A stretch of 50,313 bases of DNA from Bradyrhizobium sp. GTDB taxonomy: Bacteria; Pseudomonadota; Alphaproteobacteria; Rhizobiales; Xanthobacteraceae. Under the pieces are notes generated by a model. That model was given only the letters and a program-made list of their open reading frames with translations, made no database searches and was not told the DNA's origin. Position 1 is the stretch's first letter, and each line of letters begins with the position of its first letter. Below are positions 16,553 through 25,718 of this stretch, in pieces. Both the position numbers and the translations under genes were made by a program. The stretch covers positions 1-50,313 of the forward strand of contig NZ_JACRAW010000080.1 of the NCBI RefSeq assembly GCF_016213215.1, written 5' to 3'.

Positions 16553-17506
16553 ATGAAACTCACCGCCGAAGCCAAGGGAACGTTTGCGATTGCGCCGACG
16601 CCGTTCCACGACGACGGCCGCGTCGACGAGCGGTCGATCGACCGGCTGACCGACTTTTATGAAGAGGTAGGCTGCGATGGCGTGACCGTGCTGGGTATCC
16701 TCGGCGAAGCGCCGAAGCTCGATGCGGCGGAGGCCGAGCAGGTGGCGATCCGCTTCGTCAAGCGCGCCACAAAGATGCAGGTCATCGTCGGTGTCTCGGC
16801 GCCGGGCTTTGCCTCGATGCGTTCGCTGGCGCGCGCCTCGATGGACGCGGGCGCGGCCGGCGTGATGATCGCTCCGCCGCCGCAACTGCGCACCGACGAC
16901 CAGATCGTCGGGTATTTCAAGCAGGCCGCGGAGGCGATCGGGCCGGACGTGCCCTGGGTGTTGCAGGACTATCCGCTCACCTTGTCGGTGGTGTTCACGC
17001 CAGCCGTGATCCGCAGGATCGTCATGGACAACCCGAACTGCGTCATGCTCAAGCATGAGGATTGGCCGGGGCTGGAGAAGATCTCGACGCTGCGCGCCTT
17101 CCAGAAGGACGGCTCGCTGCGCGCGCTGTCGATCCTGTGCGGCAATGGCGGCTTGTTCCTCGACTTCGAGATGGAGCGGGGCGCCGACGGTGCCATGACC
17201 GGCTACGCCTTCCCCGAACTGTTGATCGACGTTGTCCGTCTGTCACGGGAAGGGCGCCGCGACGCCGCGCACGACCTGTTCGATGCGCACCTGCCGCTGA
17301 TCCGCTACGAGCAGCAGCCGGGCGCGGGTCTCGCCGTGCGCAAATATGTGCTGCAGAAGCGCGGCATCATTGCCTCGAGCGCCCAGCGCAAGCCGGGATC
17401 GACGATTACCCCGACCGCAAGGGCCGAGGTGGACTATCTCTTGTCGCGGGTTGCGCGGGTCGACCGCCGCGCCAACCTGCAACCACAATCAACAGCAGCA
17501 GGTTAA
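16553..17506 (+). CDS. dihydrodipicolinate synthase/N-acetylneuraminate lyase (DapA) family protein
   Basis: A 317-residue class I aldolase of the DapA family. The start follows GAGAGG six bases upstream. The Schiff-base lysine is Lys167 in VMLKHEDWPG, and the conserved tyrosine is Tyr140 in QDYPLT in place of the usual YNxP. The loop usually reading GxTGE is altered to VLGILGEAPKL. The divergence and its place in a CoA operon argue against lysine synthesis; a retro-aldol or hydratase-aldolase step on a degradation intermediate is more likely. The NUDIX gene starts four bases after its stop, so the two are co-translated. Confidence 0.85.
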   Translation: MKLTAEAKGTFAIAPTPFHDDGRVDERSIDRLTDFYEEVGCDGVTVLGILGEAPKLDAAEAEQVAIRFVKRATKMQVIVGVSAPGFASMRSLARASMDAGAAGVMIAPPPQLRTDDQIVGYFKQAAEAIGPDVPWVLQDYPLTLSVVFTPAVIRRIVMDNPNCVMLKHEDWPGLEKISTLRAFQKDGSLRALSILCGNGGLFLDFEMERGADGAMTGYAFPELLIDVVRLSREGRRDAAHDLFDAHLPLIRYEQQPGAGLAVRKYVLQKRGIIASSAQRKPGSTITPTARAEVDYLLSRVARVDRRANLQPQSTAAG

Positions 17507-17510
17507 ATCC

Positions 17511-18311
17511 ATGGCCGAGATCGTTACGCCGCGTCCTGCTTCGACCATCCTCCTGCTGCGCGATAGTGCAGCCAGGAAGGAGATCGAAGTATTCATGATG
17601 GTGCGCCACCATCAAATCGAGTTCCAGTCCGGTGCGCTGGTATTTCCCGGCGGCAGCGTCGATGCCGGCGACAGGGAGGTCCTGGCCCATCCCGAACTCT
17701 ACTCGGGCGGCGATGGGATCGACGAAGGCCAGCTGGGCTTTCGGATCGCGGCAATCCGGGAGACCTTCGAGGAGAGCGGCATCCTGCTGGCGCGACCCGA
17801 GGGATCGACGCATCTGATCGACGCCAGGCGCGCCGGCGAAATCGAAGCGGCGCACCGCACCGCGCTCTGCGAGCACAAGACGACCTTTGCCAAGGTGCTG
17901 GCCGAGCACGGCTTGTGGCTGGCGCTGGACGAACTCGTGCCCTATGCGCACTGGATCACGCCGGAGCCCTTGCCCAAACGCTTCGATACCTGGTTCTTCC
18001 TCGCCGAAGCGCCGCCGGACCAGGTCGGCGCCCATGACGGCAAGGAATCGACCGACTCGATCTGGGTGTCGCCGCGCGAAGCGGTTGAGGGCGGCGAAAG
18101 CGGCCGGTTCAAATTGCCGTTCCCGACGACGCGCAACCTGATCAAGCTCGGCAAGCAGGAAAGCGTGAAGGCCGCGCTGGGCGACGCCCGCGGCAAGCCG
18201 GTGGTGACGGTGTTGCCGGTCATGACCAAGACCGACAAAGGGCGCGTGTTGCGCATTCCCCCCGAGGCTGGCTACGACGGCGAGGCATTTGAAGTGGGGG
18301 CGGCCGGTTAA
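17511..18311 (+). CDS. NUDIX hydrolase with split Nudix box (NUDT19-like)
   Basis: A 266-residue NUDIX protein, last gene of the CoA operon. The Nudix box is recognisable as FPGGSVDAGD ... AIRETFEESGILL, with the catalytic RExxEExG separated from the upstream glycines by an insertion (about 15 residues longer than standard). Such an insertion within the box is known from NUDT19/RP2p, peroxisomal CoA and acyl-CoA diphosphatases. WITPEPLPKRFDTWFFLAEAP and the late FPTTRNL also fit that branch. A role in hydrolysing CoA or acyl-CoA, resetting the CoA pool of this pathway, is inferred from family and position. Confidence 0.85.
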   Translation: MAEIVTPRPASTILLLRDSAARKEIEVFMMVRHHQIEFQSGALVFPGGSVDAGDREVLAHPELYSGGDGIDEGQLGFRIAAIRETFEESGILLARPEGSTHLIDARRAGEIEAAHRTALCEHKTTFAKVLAEHGLWLALDELVPYAHWITPEPLPKRFDTWFFLAEAPPDQVGAHDGKESTDSIWVSPREAVEGGESGRFKLPFPTTRNLIKLGKQESVKAALGDARGKPVVTVLPVMTKTDKGRVLRIPPEAGYDGEAFEVGAAG

Positions 18312-18477
18312 CTGACGGAGGGCCTGGGACCGTTCGGCTGCCGGCCGACGGTCCAGGCGAATAGCGTTAACCCTTGGGTATCACTTCGTTTTTTGCGACT
18401 ATTCCGCGTTTCCGGCATGTTCCCCCGAAGCCGGAATACGTCGTATATTGCGCCCGGTAGAGCCCGGTCCCGATTGC

Positions 18478-21165
18478 ATGTCCCGCGAAAAAGCGCCGAA
18501 CCCCGACAAGACACGATCGTTCTCGCTTTCGATCGGTCAGATGACGTTCGGCAGCTTCCTCTTGGTGCTCGCGGTGATCATCATCACCTCGACCGCCAGC
18601 GTGATCGCGATTCGCCACATCGACGCGACCTTTGCCGAGCTGCAGCGCTTGCAGAGCCTGGGGGACATTGCCGAGGATATCGATCGCCGCATGAACGAAC
18701 TGCGGTTCACGGCGCGCGATCTCGTCACCGATCCCGGCGCGGGCGTTCAATTCAGGCAGGTCGGCGAAGCCGCGAACACGCTGAACGAAATCCTCAAGAA
18801 GACCCGCCTCGAACTCGCCCCCGAGCAGCGCGACATGATCGACGGCGTCACCGAACGCCTCGCGACCTACCGGAGCGGGCTCGAGCGCATTTCGGCGTTG
18901 ATCGACCGCCATGCACAACTGATGCTGGCATTGGCGCCGCTGCGCGAGCAGTTCGACGCGGCGGTGGCAGCGACCACCGATCGTGCCGCCGTGGCCGGCC
19001 TGTCCGAGGCGCAGAGCCGGATCGCGGTTGCCTTGCTAGACCGCAATCCTTCCGCCGCGGAGCAGGCGGCGCGAAGCATGAGTGCCATGACCATCACCGA
19101 TCCGAAGCTGAAATCGGTGGTCGACAGCTATGCCGGCGAGATCATCGCGGTCGCGGTTACCGAAGCGCAGATCGCCGATATCGATCGCGAAGTGCTCGGC
19201 GCCGAGGGGCGATCGATCGGTCGCGTGACGGAACTGCTGCGCCAGGTCAGCGCGCGGCGCGGTCGCGTGCTGTCGCGCGACTTTGCCCGGACGCTGGCCG
19301 AGGCCAAGTGGCAGAGCATCGTTTTAGGCACGATCGGGGTTCTGATCGGGATTGCGGCGGCACTGTTCGTGGTGCGTCGTACCGTTCGGCCGCTGGCGTC
19401 CATCGCGAGCTCGATTCGCGCGCTTGCCGCCGGCAACAAGCAGGCCTCCATTCCGGCAACCGACGTCGACAACGAGATCGGCGACATCGCCCGCGCCGCC
19501 GAAGTGTTCCGACGCACGCTGGAGGAGGCGGACGCGGCGCGCGAGGCCGCCGTTCATGCGTTGGCCGAGCAGCGGCTGGCTGAGGAAAGCTATCGCAAGC
19601 TGTTCGAGGGATCGGTCGACGGCATCTACGTGACCACGCCGGCCGGCGAACTGCTCAATGCCAATCCGGCACTGGCGCGGATGATGGGCTACGACACTCC
19701 GCAGCAACTGATCGAGAGCGTCAGCGACATCGCGCATACGATCTACCTGCACCCGGAAGCGCGGGCCGAGTACCAGCGCCTGATGGAGCGCGACGGCATG
19801 GTGCGCGAGTACGAGTACCAGGTGCGCCGGCGCAACGGCGACATTCTCTGGCTATCGGACAGCGCCACCGCCGTGCGGGACGAGCGCGGCGAGATCATCC
19901 GCTATGAAGGCATGCTGCGCGACATCACCGACCAGAGGCGGGCGGAGGAGGCAATCGCCGAAGGCAGGCGCCTGTTGCAGCAGGTCATCGATACCGTTCC
20001 GGCGGTCATCAACGTCAAGGATCGCGAACTGCGCTATGTGCTGATGAACCGCTACATGGCCGGAATCTTCGGAATCGAACCGGGCGAGGCGCTCGGACAC
20101 ACCACGGGCGACCTGATGTCGCGCTACGGCGCGCAGAAGACCGACGAGAACGACAAGCGCGTGTTGCAGCTGCGCACGGGATTGGGCTTTTACGAGGAGG
20201 AATACCAGGATTCCGCCGGCAACATGCGGCATTGGCTGGTCAACAAGCTGCCGCTGCTCGATGCCGACGGGGAGATCGACAAGATCGTCACGGTCGCGCT
20301 CGATATCGGCGAGCGCAAGCGCGGCGAGCAGGAAATGCGCAAGGCCAAGGAGGCCGCGGAGACCGCACTGCGCAATCTACGCGAGACCCAGGCCTCCCTG
20401 ATCGAGGCCGAAAAGCTCGCCGCGCTCGGACGGCTGGTCGCGGGCGTCGCCCACGAGGTCAACAATCCCGTCGGCATCAGCCTGACCGTCGCCTCGGCGC
20501 TGGATCGCAAGACGGCGATCTTTGCCGCCGAACTCGAACGCGGCCATCTGCGGCGCTCCACGCTCAACGAATACCTCACGACCAGCCGCGATGCGTGCGG
20601 CCAGCTCGTCGCCAATCTCAACCGCGCCGCCGAACTGATCCAGTCCTTCAAGCAGGTGGCGGCCGATCGCAACTACTCCGACCAGCGCACCTTCGATCTC
20701 GGCGATCTGACAGAGCAGGTGGTGATGAGCCTGCGCCCCGGCCTGCGCAAGCACAATCTGACGCTCAATGTCGACTGTGAGCCGAACCTGATCATGAACA
20801 GCTACCCGGGGCCGTACGGGCAGGTGCTGACCAATCTGTTCCTCAATGCCGTGGCGCACGCGTTTCCCGACGGCCGGACCGGCGTCATCGAGCTGAACGC
20901 GCGGGCATCGGATAAGGACAATGTCGAGATCATCTTCTCCGACAACGGCTGCGGCATGAGTCTCGACGTGCGGCGCCGCGCTTTCGACCCGTTCTTCACG
21001 ACCCGGCGCGATCAGGGCGGCACCGGGCTGGGACTGCACATCGTCTACAGCATCGTCACCAACCGGCTGGGCGGCCGGCTGGACCTCGATTCCGAACCCG
21101 GCAAGGGTACGCGTATCCAGATCATCCTGCCGCGTGTCGCGCCCGTCGAGCAGGCCGCCGAGTAG
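18478..21165 (+). CDS. membrane sensor histidine kinase with HAMP and two PAS domains
   Basis: An 895-residue kinase. Transmembrane helices at about 24-46 and 278-300 enclose a roughly 230-residue periplasmic helical sensor. A HAMP linker follows (about 300-350), then PAS 1 (about 371-490, KLFEGSVDGIYVTTPAGELL) and PAS 2 (about 500-610, VIDTVPAVINVKDRELRYV). The dimerisation region has phospho-acceptor His659 in VAHEVNNP. The ATPase domain has the N box NLFLNAVAHAF, G1 DNGCGM, the F box FDPFFTT and G2 GGTGLGL. No response regulator lies nearby. The ATG at 18478 was chosen; a TTG ten codons earlier is possible, and neither has a good ribosome site. Confidence 0.92.
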   Translation: MSREKAPNPDKTRSFSLSIGQMTFGSFLLVLAVIIITSTASVIAIRHIDATFAELQRLQSLGDIAEDIDRRMNELRFTARDLVTDPGAGVQFRQVGEAANTLNEILKKTRLELAPEQRDMIDGVTERLATYRSGLERISALIDRHAQLMLALAPLREQFDAAVAATTDRAAVAGLSEAQSRIAVALLDRNPSAAEQAARSMSAMTITDPKLKSVVDSYAGEIIAVAVTEAQIADIDREVLGAEGRSIGRVTELLRQVSARRGRVLSRDFARTLAEAKWQSIVLGTIGVLIGIAAALFVVRRTVRPLASIASSIRALAAGNKQASIPATDVDNEIGDIARAAEVFRRTLEEADAAREAAVHALAEQRLAEESYRKLFEGSVDGIYVTTPAGELLNANPALARMMGYDTPQQLIESVSDIAHTIYLHPEARAEYQRLMERDGMVREYEYQVRRRNGDILWLSDSATAVRDERGEIIRYEGMLRDITDQRRAEEAIAEGRRLLQQVIDTVPAVINVKDRELRYVLMNRYMAGIFGIEPGEALGHTTGDLMSRYGAQKTDENDKRVLQLRTGLGFYEEEYQDSAGNMRHWLVNKLPLLDADGEIDKIVTVALDIGERKRGEQEMRKAKEAAETALRNLRETQASLIEAEKLAALGRLVAGVAHEVNNPVGISLTVASALDRKTAIFAAELERGHLRRSTLNEYLTTSRDACGQLVANLNRAAELIQSFKQVAADRNYSDQRTFDLGDLTEQVVMSLRPGLRKHNLTLNVDCEPNLIMNSYPGPYGQVLTNLFLNAVAHAFPDGRTGVIELNARASDKDNVEIIFSDNGCGMSLDVRRRAFDPFFTTRRDQGGTGLGLHIVYSIVTNRLGGRLDLDSEPGKGTRIQIILPRVAPVEQAAE

Positions 21166-21219
21166 CGCGCAAGAAGCCAGCGAGGTCGCAAGGGTATGAC
21201 CGGATCCGGGCCGGCTCGC

Positions 21220-21603
21220 TCATGTGTATTTCTTGTCGCGCTCCAACAGCTCGACGGAGATGCCCTGTGGGCCGCGGATGAAGCAGACGCGCACGCCGGG
21301 CCGTATCGTGGTCGGCTCCCGGGTGAACTCGACGCCCTTTGCCCTGATCTCGGCGGCCACTGCATCGATGTCCTTCACCGTCAATCCAATATGGTCGAGC
21401 CCCTCATGAGGGTGTGGCGGCGGCGGGTTGACGGCGTCACCGGACGTGACCTCCGCGATGAAGATGTTGGCGCCGCCGAGCTTCACGTCGATTCGTCCCG
21501 GCCCGCGCACGATCTCGCCGCCGAGCACATCGCGAAGCCAGGTTGCCGTTGCGTCCGGATCAGGGCTGCGCAGGTGGACGTGATCCCAGGTGACTTCAGG
21601 CAT
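21220..21603 (-). CDS. VOC family (glyoxalase/dioxygenase fold) protein
   Basis: A 127-residue protein with one vicinal-oxygen-chelate module. The first half starts WDHVHLRSPDPDATATWLRDVLGG, with the metal-ligand His in DHVHLR. The second half has GLDHIGLTVKDIDAVAAEIRAKG and ends GPQGISVELLE, with the acidic ligand Glu. GGGAGGAATTTGG precedes the ATG at 21603. It may be a lyase, epimerase or dioxygenase; methylmalonyl-CoA epimerase-like members share this layout, but the sequence does not settle it. It converges with the histidine kinase gene. Confidence 0.87.
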   Translation of the reverse strand: MPEVTWDHVHLRSPDPDATATWLRDVLGGEIVRGPGRIDVKLGGANIFIAEVTSGDAVNPPPPHPHEGLDHIGLTVKDIDAVAAEIRAKGVEFTREPTTIRPGVRVCFIRGPQGISVELLERDKKYT

Positions 21604-21873
21604 TCCAAATTCCTCCCCATACGTGAGCAGATGTCCGCGGACGCTTGCGTTGCTGGGTGATGTTACCTGCAGCGTTTCGTGATCGCCATCCCGCGATCGT
21701 GCCCGTGGTTTGTCGGAACATTTTCAGGTATTGTCGACTGTGTCAGGCTTTGTGATTGGAAGCCTTGATGGGGGCGTTAGCGAGCGAGCGTTTGCTCGCC
21801 GTAGCACGGCCGCATCGGTTTGTTACGCGTGGACGCATCAGTAGCGATTCGCGCGACATTCGGTGATGTGACG

Positions 21874-22439
21874 ATGAGCGCAGGGCTGCACCGCATCGAT
21901 CTTCCCGGGTTTACCAGGCTGGCATGCCAATGGTCGCCGAAGACGCTTTTTCACTTCAGACCGGGTCTCTTGCTGCTCGCCGCCACCTTGGCGGCTGGTG
22001 TCGCGATGTGGCTGGTGCTGCGGCCCCTCAAGGGTGAAATTGCCGCAAGCGAGCCGGCTCATTTCGGTGTGGCGGCGGTGCAGCGCCCTTCGGCCCACGA
22101 GGCGCCGCCGGCCGGCGCCGGCGGGGCGGCCGTGCAGCCGGACCCGGGGGCGATCGGAGGGTTAAGGATTTCCTCTCAATCCTGGCGGAGAGGGGATTCG
22201 GATCCAGAGCGCTGGTGACGTTTACGCTGCGCAACGACAATGACTACGCCGTTAAGGATGTCGAGATCTTCTGCTCCTTCAGCCGCAGGGATGGAACTCA
22301 TCTGACCGACCGCAAGCGCGTGCTGCCCGACACGGTGAACATGAAGAGCCGGAAGACGTTTTCACGCGTCCATGTCGGTTTCGTCAACATCAACGCAAAT
22401 CAGGCGAAATGTTCGCCGGTCGCTGCAAGGCGGCTCTAA
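21874..22439 (+). pseudogene. frame-disrupted single-pass membrane protein gene
   Basis: Two adjoining frames look like one gene split by a frameshift. The upstream frame (from ATG 21874, MSAGLHRIDLPGF) contains one transmembrane helix (PGLLLLAATLAAGVAMWLVL) and then a Pro/Ala linker. The downstream frame has no usable start before its GTG at 22215, yet reads as coding from about 22158 (VKDFLSILAERGFGSRALV) through FTLRNDNDYAVKDVEIFC to the stop at 22439, the kind of domain usually anchored by such a helix. Joining them needs one extra base (or two fewer) near 22146-22165, where a run of five G occurs. A sequencing error is as likely as a real mutation. Confidence 0.55.
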
Positions 22440-22603
22440 CAGATGCGTGCGATACTGCTCACTTCCGGCTGGTAGCGGAAAAGTTACCATCAACTCTCGA
22501 TCACCAGGAAGTTGAGCTTCGCCGTTGAACCTGACGCACCGCGACAGGAACGAATCGCAAGATCGCCGGTTATTCTCCCGCTCGGCGGGTGGAGCGATGT
22601 CCC

Positions 22604-23056
22604 ATGCCCCTCTTGCGGTACTTCGTTTTTGTCGGTGGAGCTCTGCTTGCACTGTTGCTTGTCGTGAGCGCCGCGTTTCCGACGGCGCCCGCCACCGACA
22701 CCGTGGTCTCCAGCAGTGATTTGCCCTCCATCCGGATCCATTCGGAGCACAAATTGCCGGCGCGGGTCGTCCTCGACACGACGCAGCCAACCATCTCGCC
22801 GCCGTTAACGATCGCGGCTGAGACAGTCGCTCCCCTACGGCCGGGTCCGGCTGAGATGTCCGCCAAGGCACGCGTGCGAGAGAGCTTCGCCCAGTTCGTC
22901 CCGTCGCCGTCGAAGGCAGCAAGCGCTGCTTCGAACAGGGCGGAGATCAGGTCGCAGCAGGCGCCGAAACGGAAGGTCGCCAAGGCCCGTCCCGGACCGC
23001 CGATCATGCTGGTGGCCCAGCAGCCGCATTTCGGGCCCTTCTACACCTGGCGGTGA
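22604..23056 (+). CDS. hypothetical membrane-anchored protein
   Basis: A 150-residue protein. The ATG at 22604 lies nine bases after GGAG. Residues 1-25 (MPLLRYFVFVGGALLALLLVVS) form an N-terminal transmembrane anchor or signal. The rest is hydrophilic, rich in Ala, Pro, Ser and Lys, with no cysteine and no recognisable domain. It ends in VAQQPHFGPFYTWR, a C terminus I have the impression is conserved in small Bradyrhizobium proteins, though I cannot confirm that. Probably periplasmic. It converges on the tRNA-Arg gene. Confidence 0.6.
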   Translation: MPLLRYFVFVGGALLALLLVVSAAFPTAPATDTVVSSSDLPSIRIHSEHKLPARVVLDTTQPTISPPLTIAAETVAPLRPGPAEMSAKARVRESFAQFVPSPSKAASAASNRAEIRSQQAPKRKVAKARPGPPIMLVAQQPHFGPFYTWR

Positions 23057-23170
23057 ACGGCTGCGGCCGTCGCTGCCGCGGTTCTACCGCCAGTCAGAAG
23101 AACTTCTTCGGCATCTGAAGACTTGCGTGCTAAATATCTGAGTTTATTAGGAATAGCGTTATTTGGGCGG

Positions 23171-23188
23171 GCGCCAGGCATTTGGCGC
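23171..23188 (-). terminator. hairpin after tRNA-Arg
   Basis: On the minus strand GCGCCA-AATGCC-TGGCGC forms a six-base stem starting one base beyond the encoded CCA end. It is followed by CCGCCCAAATAA and no proper T-tract. It may terminate or mark the 3' end of the tRNA transcript. Confidence 0.35.
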
Positions 23189-23265
23189 TGGCGGTCTCCG
23201 AGGGATTCGAACCCCCAACCCTTGGAATCGAAATCCAATGCTCTATCCAGTTGAGCTAGGAGACC
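23189..23265 (-). tRNA. tRNA-Arg (anticodon TCG)
   Basis: Read on the minus strand, a 77-base cloverleaf with encoded CCA. The acceptor stem is GGTCTCC / GGAGACC with discriminator G. The D arm contains AGCTCAACTGGATAGAGC, and the anticodon stem TTGGA / TCCAA encloses the loop TTTCGAT (anticodon TCG, reading CGA). The T arm is GGGGGTTCGAATCCC. All stems pair. I saw no second copy of its 3' end in the window that would mark an integrated element. Confidence 0.95.
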
Positions 23266-23441
23266 ACTGGAACGACGATGATGCCTTCCGCTGCGGCAGT
23301 TAGCACAGACCTTCCGATCGCACCAGCGACGTAATCGGCACGAAGGTCCACCCGCTCGCGGAGCGTGGACGCAGAAATCAATGAGGCGGCTCGAGGCGCC
23401 AAAGTTCCACGGCGCTGCAACGCGAAGCGCAGGGGCCGGGG

Positions 23442-24191
23442 CTATTTGAACTGCTCGGCAATGTTCTGAACGATGGAAACATACCAAGCGGCGCCCAAGC
23501 CTATCCTCAGGCCGTTCTTGGGGTTCTTCACATCGAGCGAGCCTGAATGGACACCGAGCAAGTAGTATCGAACGGGCGTGATCTCGGTGCCTCCATCCTC
23601 CTGATTGACCCAAACGGCCTTCGGTTTTGCCACCACAGGGCTGCCGCTGATGCCGGGGTGCAGTTGAATGTCCGTAAGAAACAGCGGACCACCTTGGAAC
23701 GGAATGCCGTAGGCGCTGGCGACCATGCCGCCTTTAAGGACCGGCAGATTGTTCTGATAGTCGGCCACGCCGAGTGGATATCCGATGCTGAAAATGTCCT
23801 CGCCAGGGAGCATTGCGTACCTGGAAGGCAGGAAGTCCTGCTTGCTCCAGGTCCTGATGACGAACTTCGAAGTAATCTGCTTTCGATCGAGCTTCAGGAC
23901 GGCGACGTCCGCGTCGGGCGAGGCTGGATCGGTCTTCCAGGCTGGTGCGTTGCCGGAATCGTATAGCGCGATGTCGTAGTTCTCGTTCTTTGATGCATCC
24001 TTCGCATCGGTGTGAAGACGCAGGCGCAAGGTATCAGGCGCGACTTCGTCGCCTTTCACCACGTGCACGTTCGTGACAAAGAACAGCCGATCGCCGTCTT
24101 CATAGAAGAAGCCGCTCGCTGTCCCGACCGGATTTCCAGCCTGCAATTGAGTAACCAACGAGACGGTCAGAAGGATGTCGTGGATCGCCAT
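23442..24191 (-). CDS. trypsin-like serine peptidase domain protein
   Basis: A 249-residue protein with a chymotrypsin/HtrA-like protease fold. The presumed triad is His43 (FFVTNVHVV), Asp95 (SPDADVAVLKL) and Ser182 (HPGISGSPV, standing for GNSGGP). GYPLGVADYQNNLPVLKGG before the serine is also typical. There is no PDZ domain and no clear signal peptide, unlike DegP/HtrA, so the location is uncertain. The start at 24191 is a choice; an ATG at 24215 is also possible, and neither has a strong ribosome site. It stands alone between the tRNA and an AraC regulator on the same strand. Confidence 0.8.
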   Translation of the reverse strand: MAIHDILLTVSLVTQLQAGNPVGTASGFFYEDGDRLFFVTNVHVVKGDEVAPDTLRLRLHTDAKDASKNENYDIALYDSGNAPAWKTDPASPDADVAVLKLDRKQITSKFVIRTWSKQDFLPSRYAMLPGEDIFSIGYPLGVADYQNNLPVLKGGMVASAYGIPFQGGPLFLTDIQLHPGISGSPVVAKPKAVWVNQEDGGTEITPVRYYLLGVHSGSLDVKNPKNGLRIGLGAAWYVSIVQNIAEQFK

Positions 24192-24301
24192 GTAAATCAC
24201 CAGCCCTCGATGCAAGCATCAGATGTTGCACAATTCTGGCCGGCTTGTGATCGATGAAGGCGGTCTGTTTAGCGGATAGGCATCCAATTACCTGTTCGCG
24301 C

Positions 24302-25267
24302 TTACCAGTGCGGCTTTGGTGGCTGCCTGCGGTAAGCGCGGGTGGCTGACGGCGTTTCGTTGAACGTGGCGCGGTACAGCGCGGCGAATTCGCCCATGTG
24401 ATGGAAGCCATGAGCGCGGGCGCTGGCGGCAATCGTGGTCGCGCCCCCCTTCAAGAGATGCGCGCGAGTCGCCCAAAGCCGTTTAAGCCGTATGTACTGG
24501 TGCAGACTCATGCCCCGGACCTTTGTGATGGCGTTACCGAGTGTTCGCATCGAGACGCTGAGTTCGGTGGCCAGCTGCGCGGTATAGATAGGCAATGTCG
24601 GATGCGCGTCGATATAATCGTCGACCAACCGCACCAGCTGCGCGGATCGCCCGCCCGAGATCTCAGTGCGTCCTTCACGCCCCCCTCCAAGGCTAAACAG
24701 GTCGTCGATGGCCGACAGCAGGAGTTCCTGAAGGCCTTCCGCAACGCCGGCGACATCGAACACATGCGGCTCGGAAGAGGCCGCCTGCAAGATCGCGAAG
24801 ACCGCGTCGCGCGCTTTGATGAGCGCGTTGCGATCGCACGGCAAGGCCTGCAATCGGTCTTCGACATCGAACCAGCCGCGATCTGCCAGCCCGGGATGAA
24901 AGATGATCATCGCGTGCAGGTTTGCCCGAGGCTCGATGAATCGACAGTCGTCGGTGCCCCGTACAGCGATGAGACAATGCGCATCGAGGGGCATGCCGTT
25001 GGCGGTGGCCTGCAGAGTCTCCTCAAGTGGCATGATCAAAAGCCCGCCCGGTGCAAAGTAGGTGGCATCAAGTATGCGTGCGAATGATCGATGCACAACG
25101 ACACGGCACGATGGCAGGCGGATGACTGCTCGTGCGGTCGAGAAGTGGGCAGGGTCAAGTGCGATGCTGCGCGCGTCCTCGACCAGTTCGTACGGTCGAA
25201 ACGCGTCGATGTCGGAAAAGCTCGTTATCTGCAGGACAGAAGACGGCGCAAGTCTCTTCAGCGGCAT
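24302..25267 (-). CDS. AraC family transcriptional regulator
   Basis: A 321-residue regulator. The C-terminal 95 residues hold two helix-turn-helix motifs: IYTAQLATELSVSMRTLGNAITKVRG and TTIAASARAHGFHHMGEFAALYRATFNETPSATRAYRR, the second carrying the AraC signature. The N-terminal 200 residues resemble the AraC-binding-like domain of regulators such as EutR/FeaR, with YFAPGGLLIMPL. The target and effector are unknown. No divergent operon lies next to it, so it probably acts elsewhere or on the protease gene 110 bases downstream. Confidence 0.9.
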   Translation of the reverse strand: MPLKRLAPSSVLQITSFSDIDAFRPYELVEDARSIALDPAHFSTARAVIRLPSCRVVVHRSFARILDATYFAPGGLLIMPLEETLQATANGMPLDAHCLIAVRGTDDCRFIEPRANLHAMIIFHPGLADRGWFDVEDRLQALPCDRNALIKARDAVFAILQAASSEPHVFDVAGVAEGLQELLLSAIDDLFSLGGGREGRTEISGGRSAQLVRLVDDYIDAHPTLPIYTAQLATELSVSMRTLGNAITKVRGMSLHQYIRLKRLWATRAHLLKGGATTIAASARAHGFHHMGEFAALYRATFNETPSATRAYRRQPPKPHW

Positions 25268-25511
25268 CTGCCACTCGAAAACATGATGACTACCATATCA
25301 ATGGCCAAACACGCTGATTCCGTAAATGGGCTTTTTTCCTCTGGTCCAGCGGCAATAACGGCAAGAGCTCGTTCTTCTGGCCGAATTTCGAAGCCTCGTC
25401 TCGAAACGCCCCACCTCATAGCTGCGCCCGAGATCGCTGACACGTGGTGCGAGCGCAATCAGCAAGCTGCTGACACAATCGCGACCGCCCCGGGTGGTTT
25501 TCCGTGATGTC

Positions 25512-25685
25512 TCAGCGCTCGCGCGCTAGTGGTTTGCCCGTCGCAGTATCGATAAAATGGACTTTTGTGCAGGCCGGACACGCGAAGGCCTCGAAGCTTC
25601 GGCGTTCGCTCCGCTGTTGCTTTTCTAGATGAGTCTGCACATTCATGCCCGTGTCCGGGCATCGGAAGACTATGAAATCAGCCAT
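25512..25685 (-). CDS. 57-residue cysteine protein, possible zinc ribbon
   Basis: A small protein starting MADFIVFRCPDTGMNVQTHL. It has FRCP near the N terminus and FACPACTKVHFID near the C terminus, so three cysteines and a histidine could bind a metal. The spacing fits a minimal zinc ribbon, and this kind of short protein is common in Bradyrhizobium. The ATG at 25685 has no clear ribosome site. The frame continues upstream to 25793, but that part lacks coding character and overlaps the FixK/FNR-type box at 25719-25732, which supports the shorter start. Function unknown; control by oxygen is suggested by the box. Confidence 0.7.
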   Translation of the reverse strand: MADFIVFRCPDTGMNVQTHLEKQQRSERRSFEAFACPACTKVHFIDTATGKPLARER

Positions 25686-25718
25686 ATCCAAGGCTGGCCG
25701 GAGGAAACTCTCGTATCT

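Noticed and set aside
23189..23265. tRNA-Arg as an attachment site of a genomic island
   Set aside because: No repeated tRNA 3' end and no integrase were found in the window.
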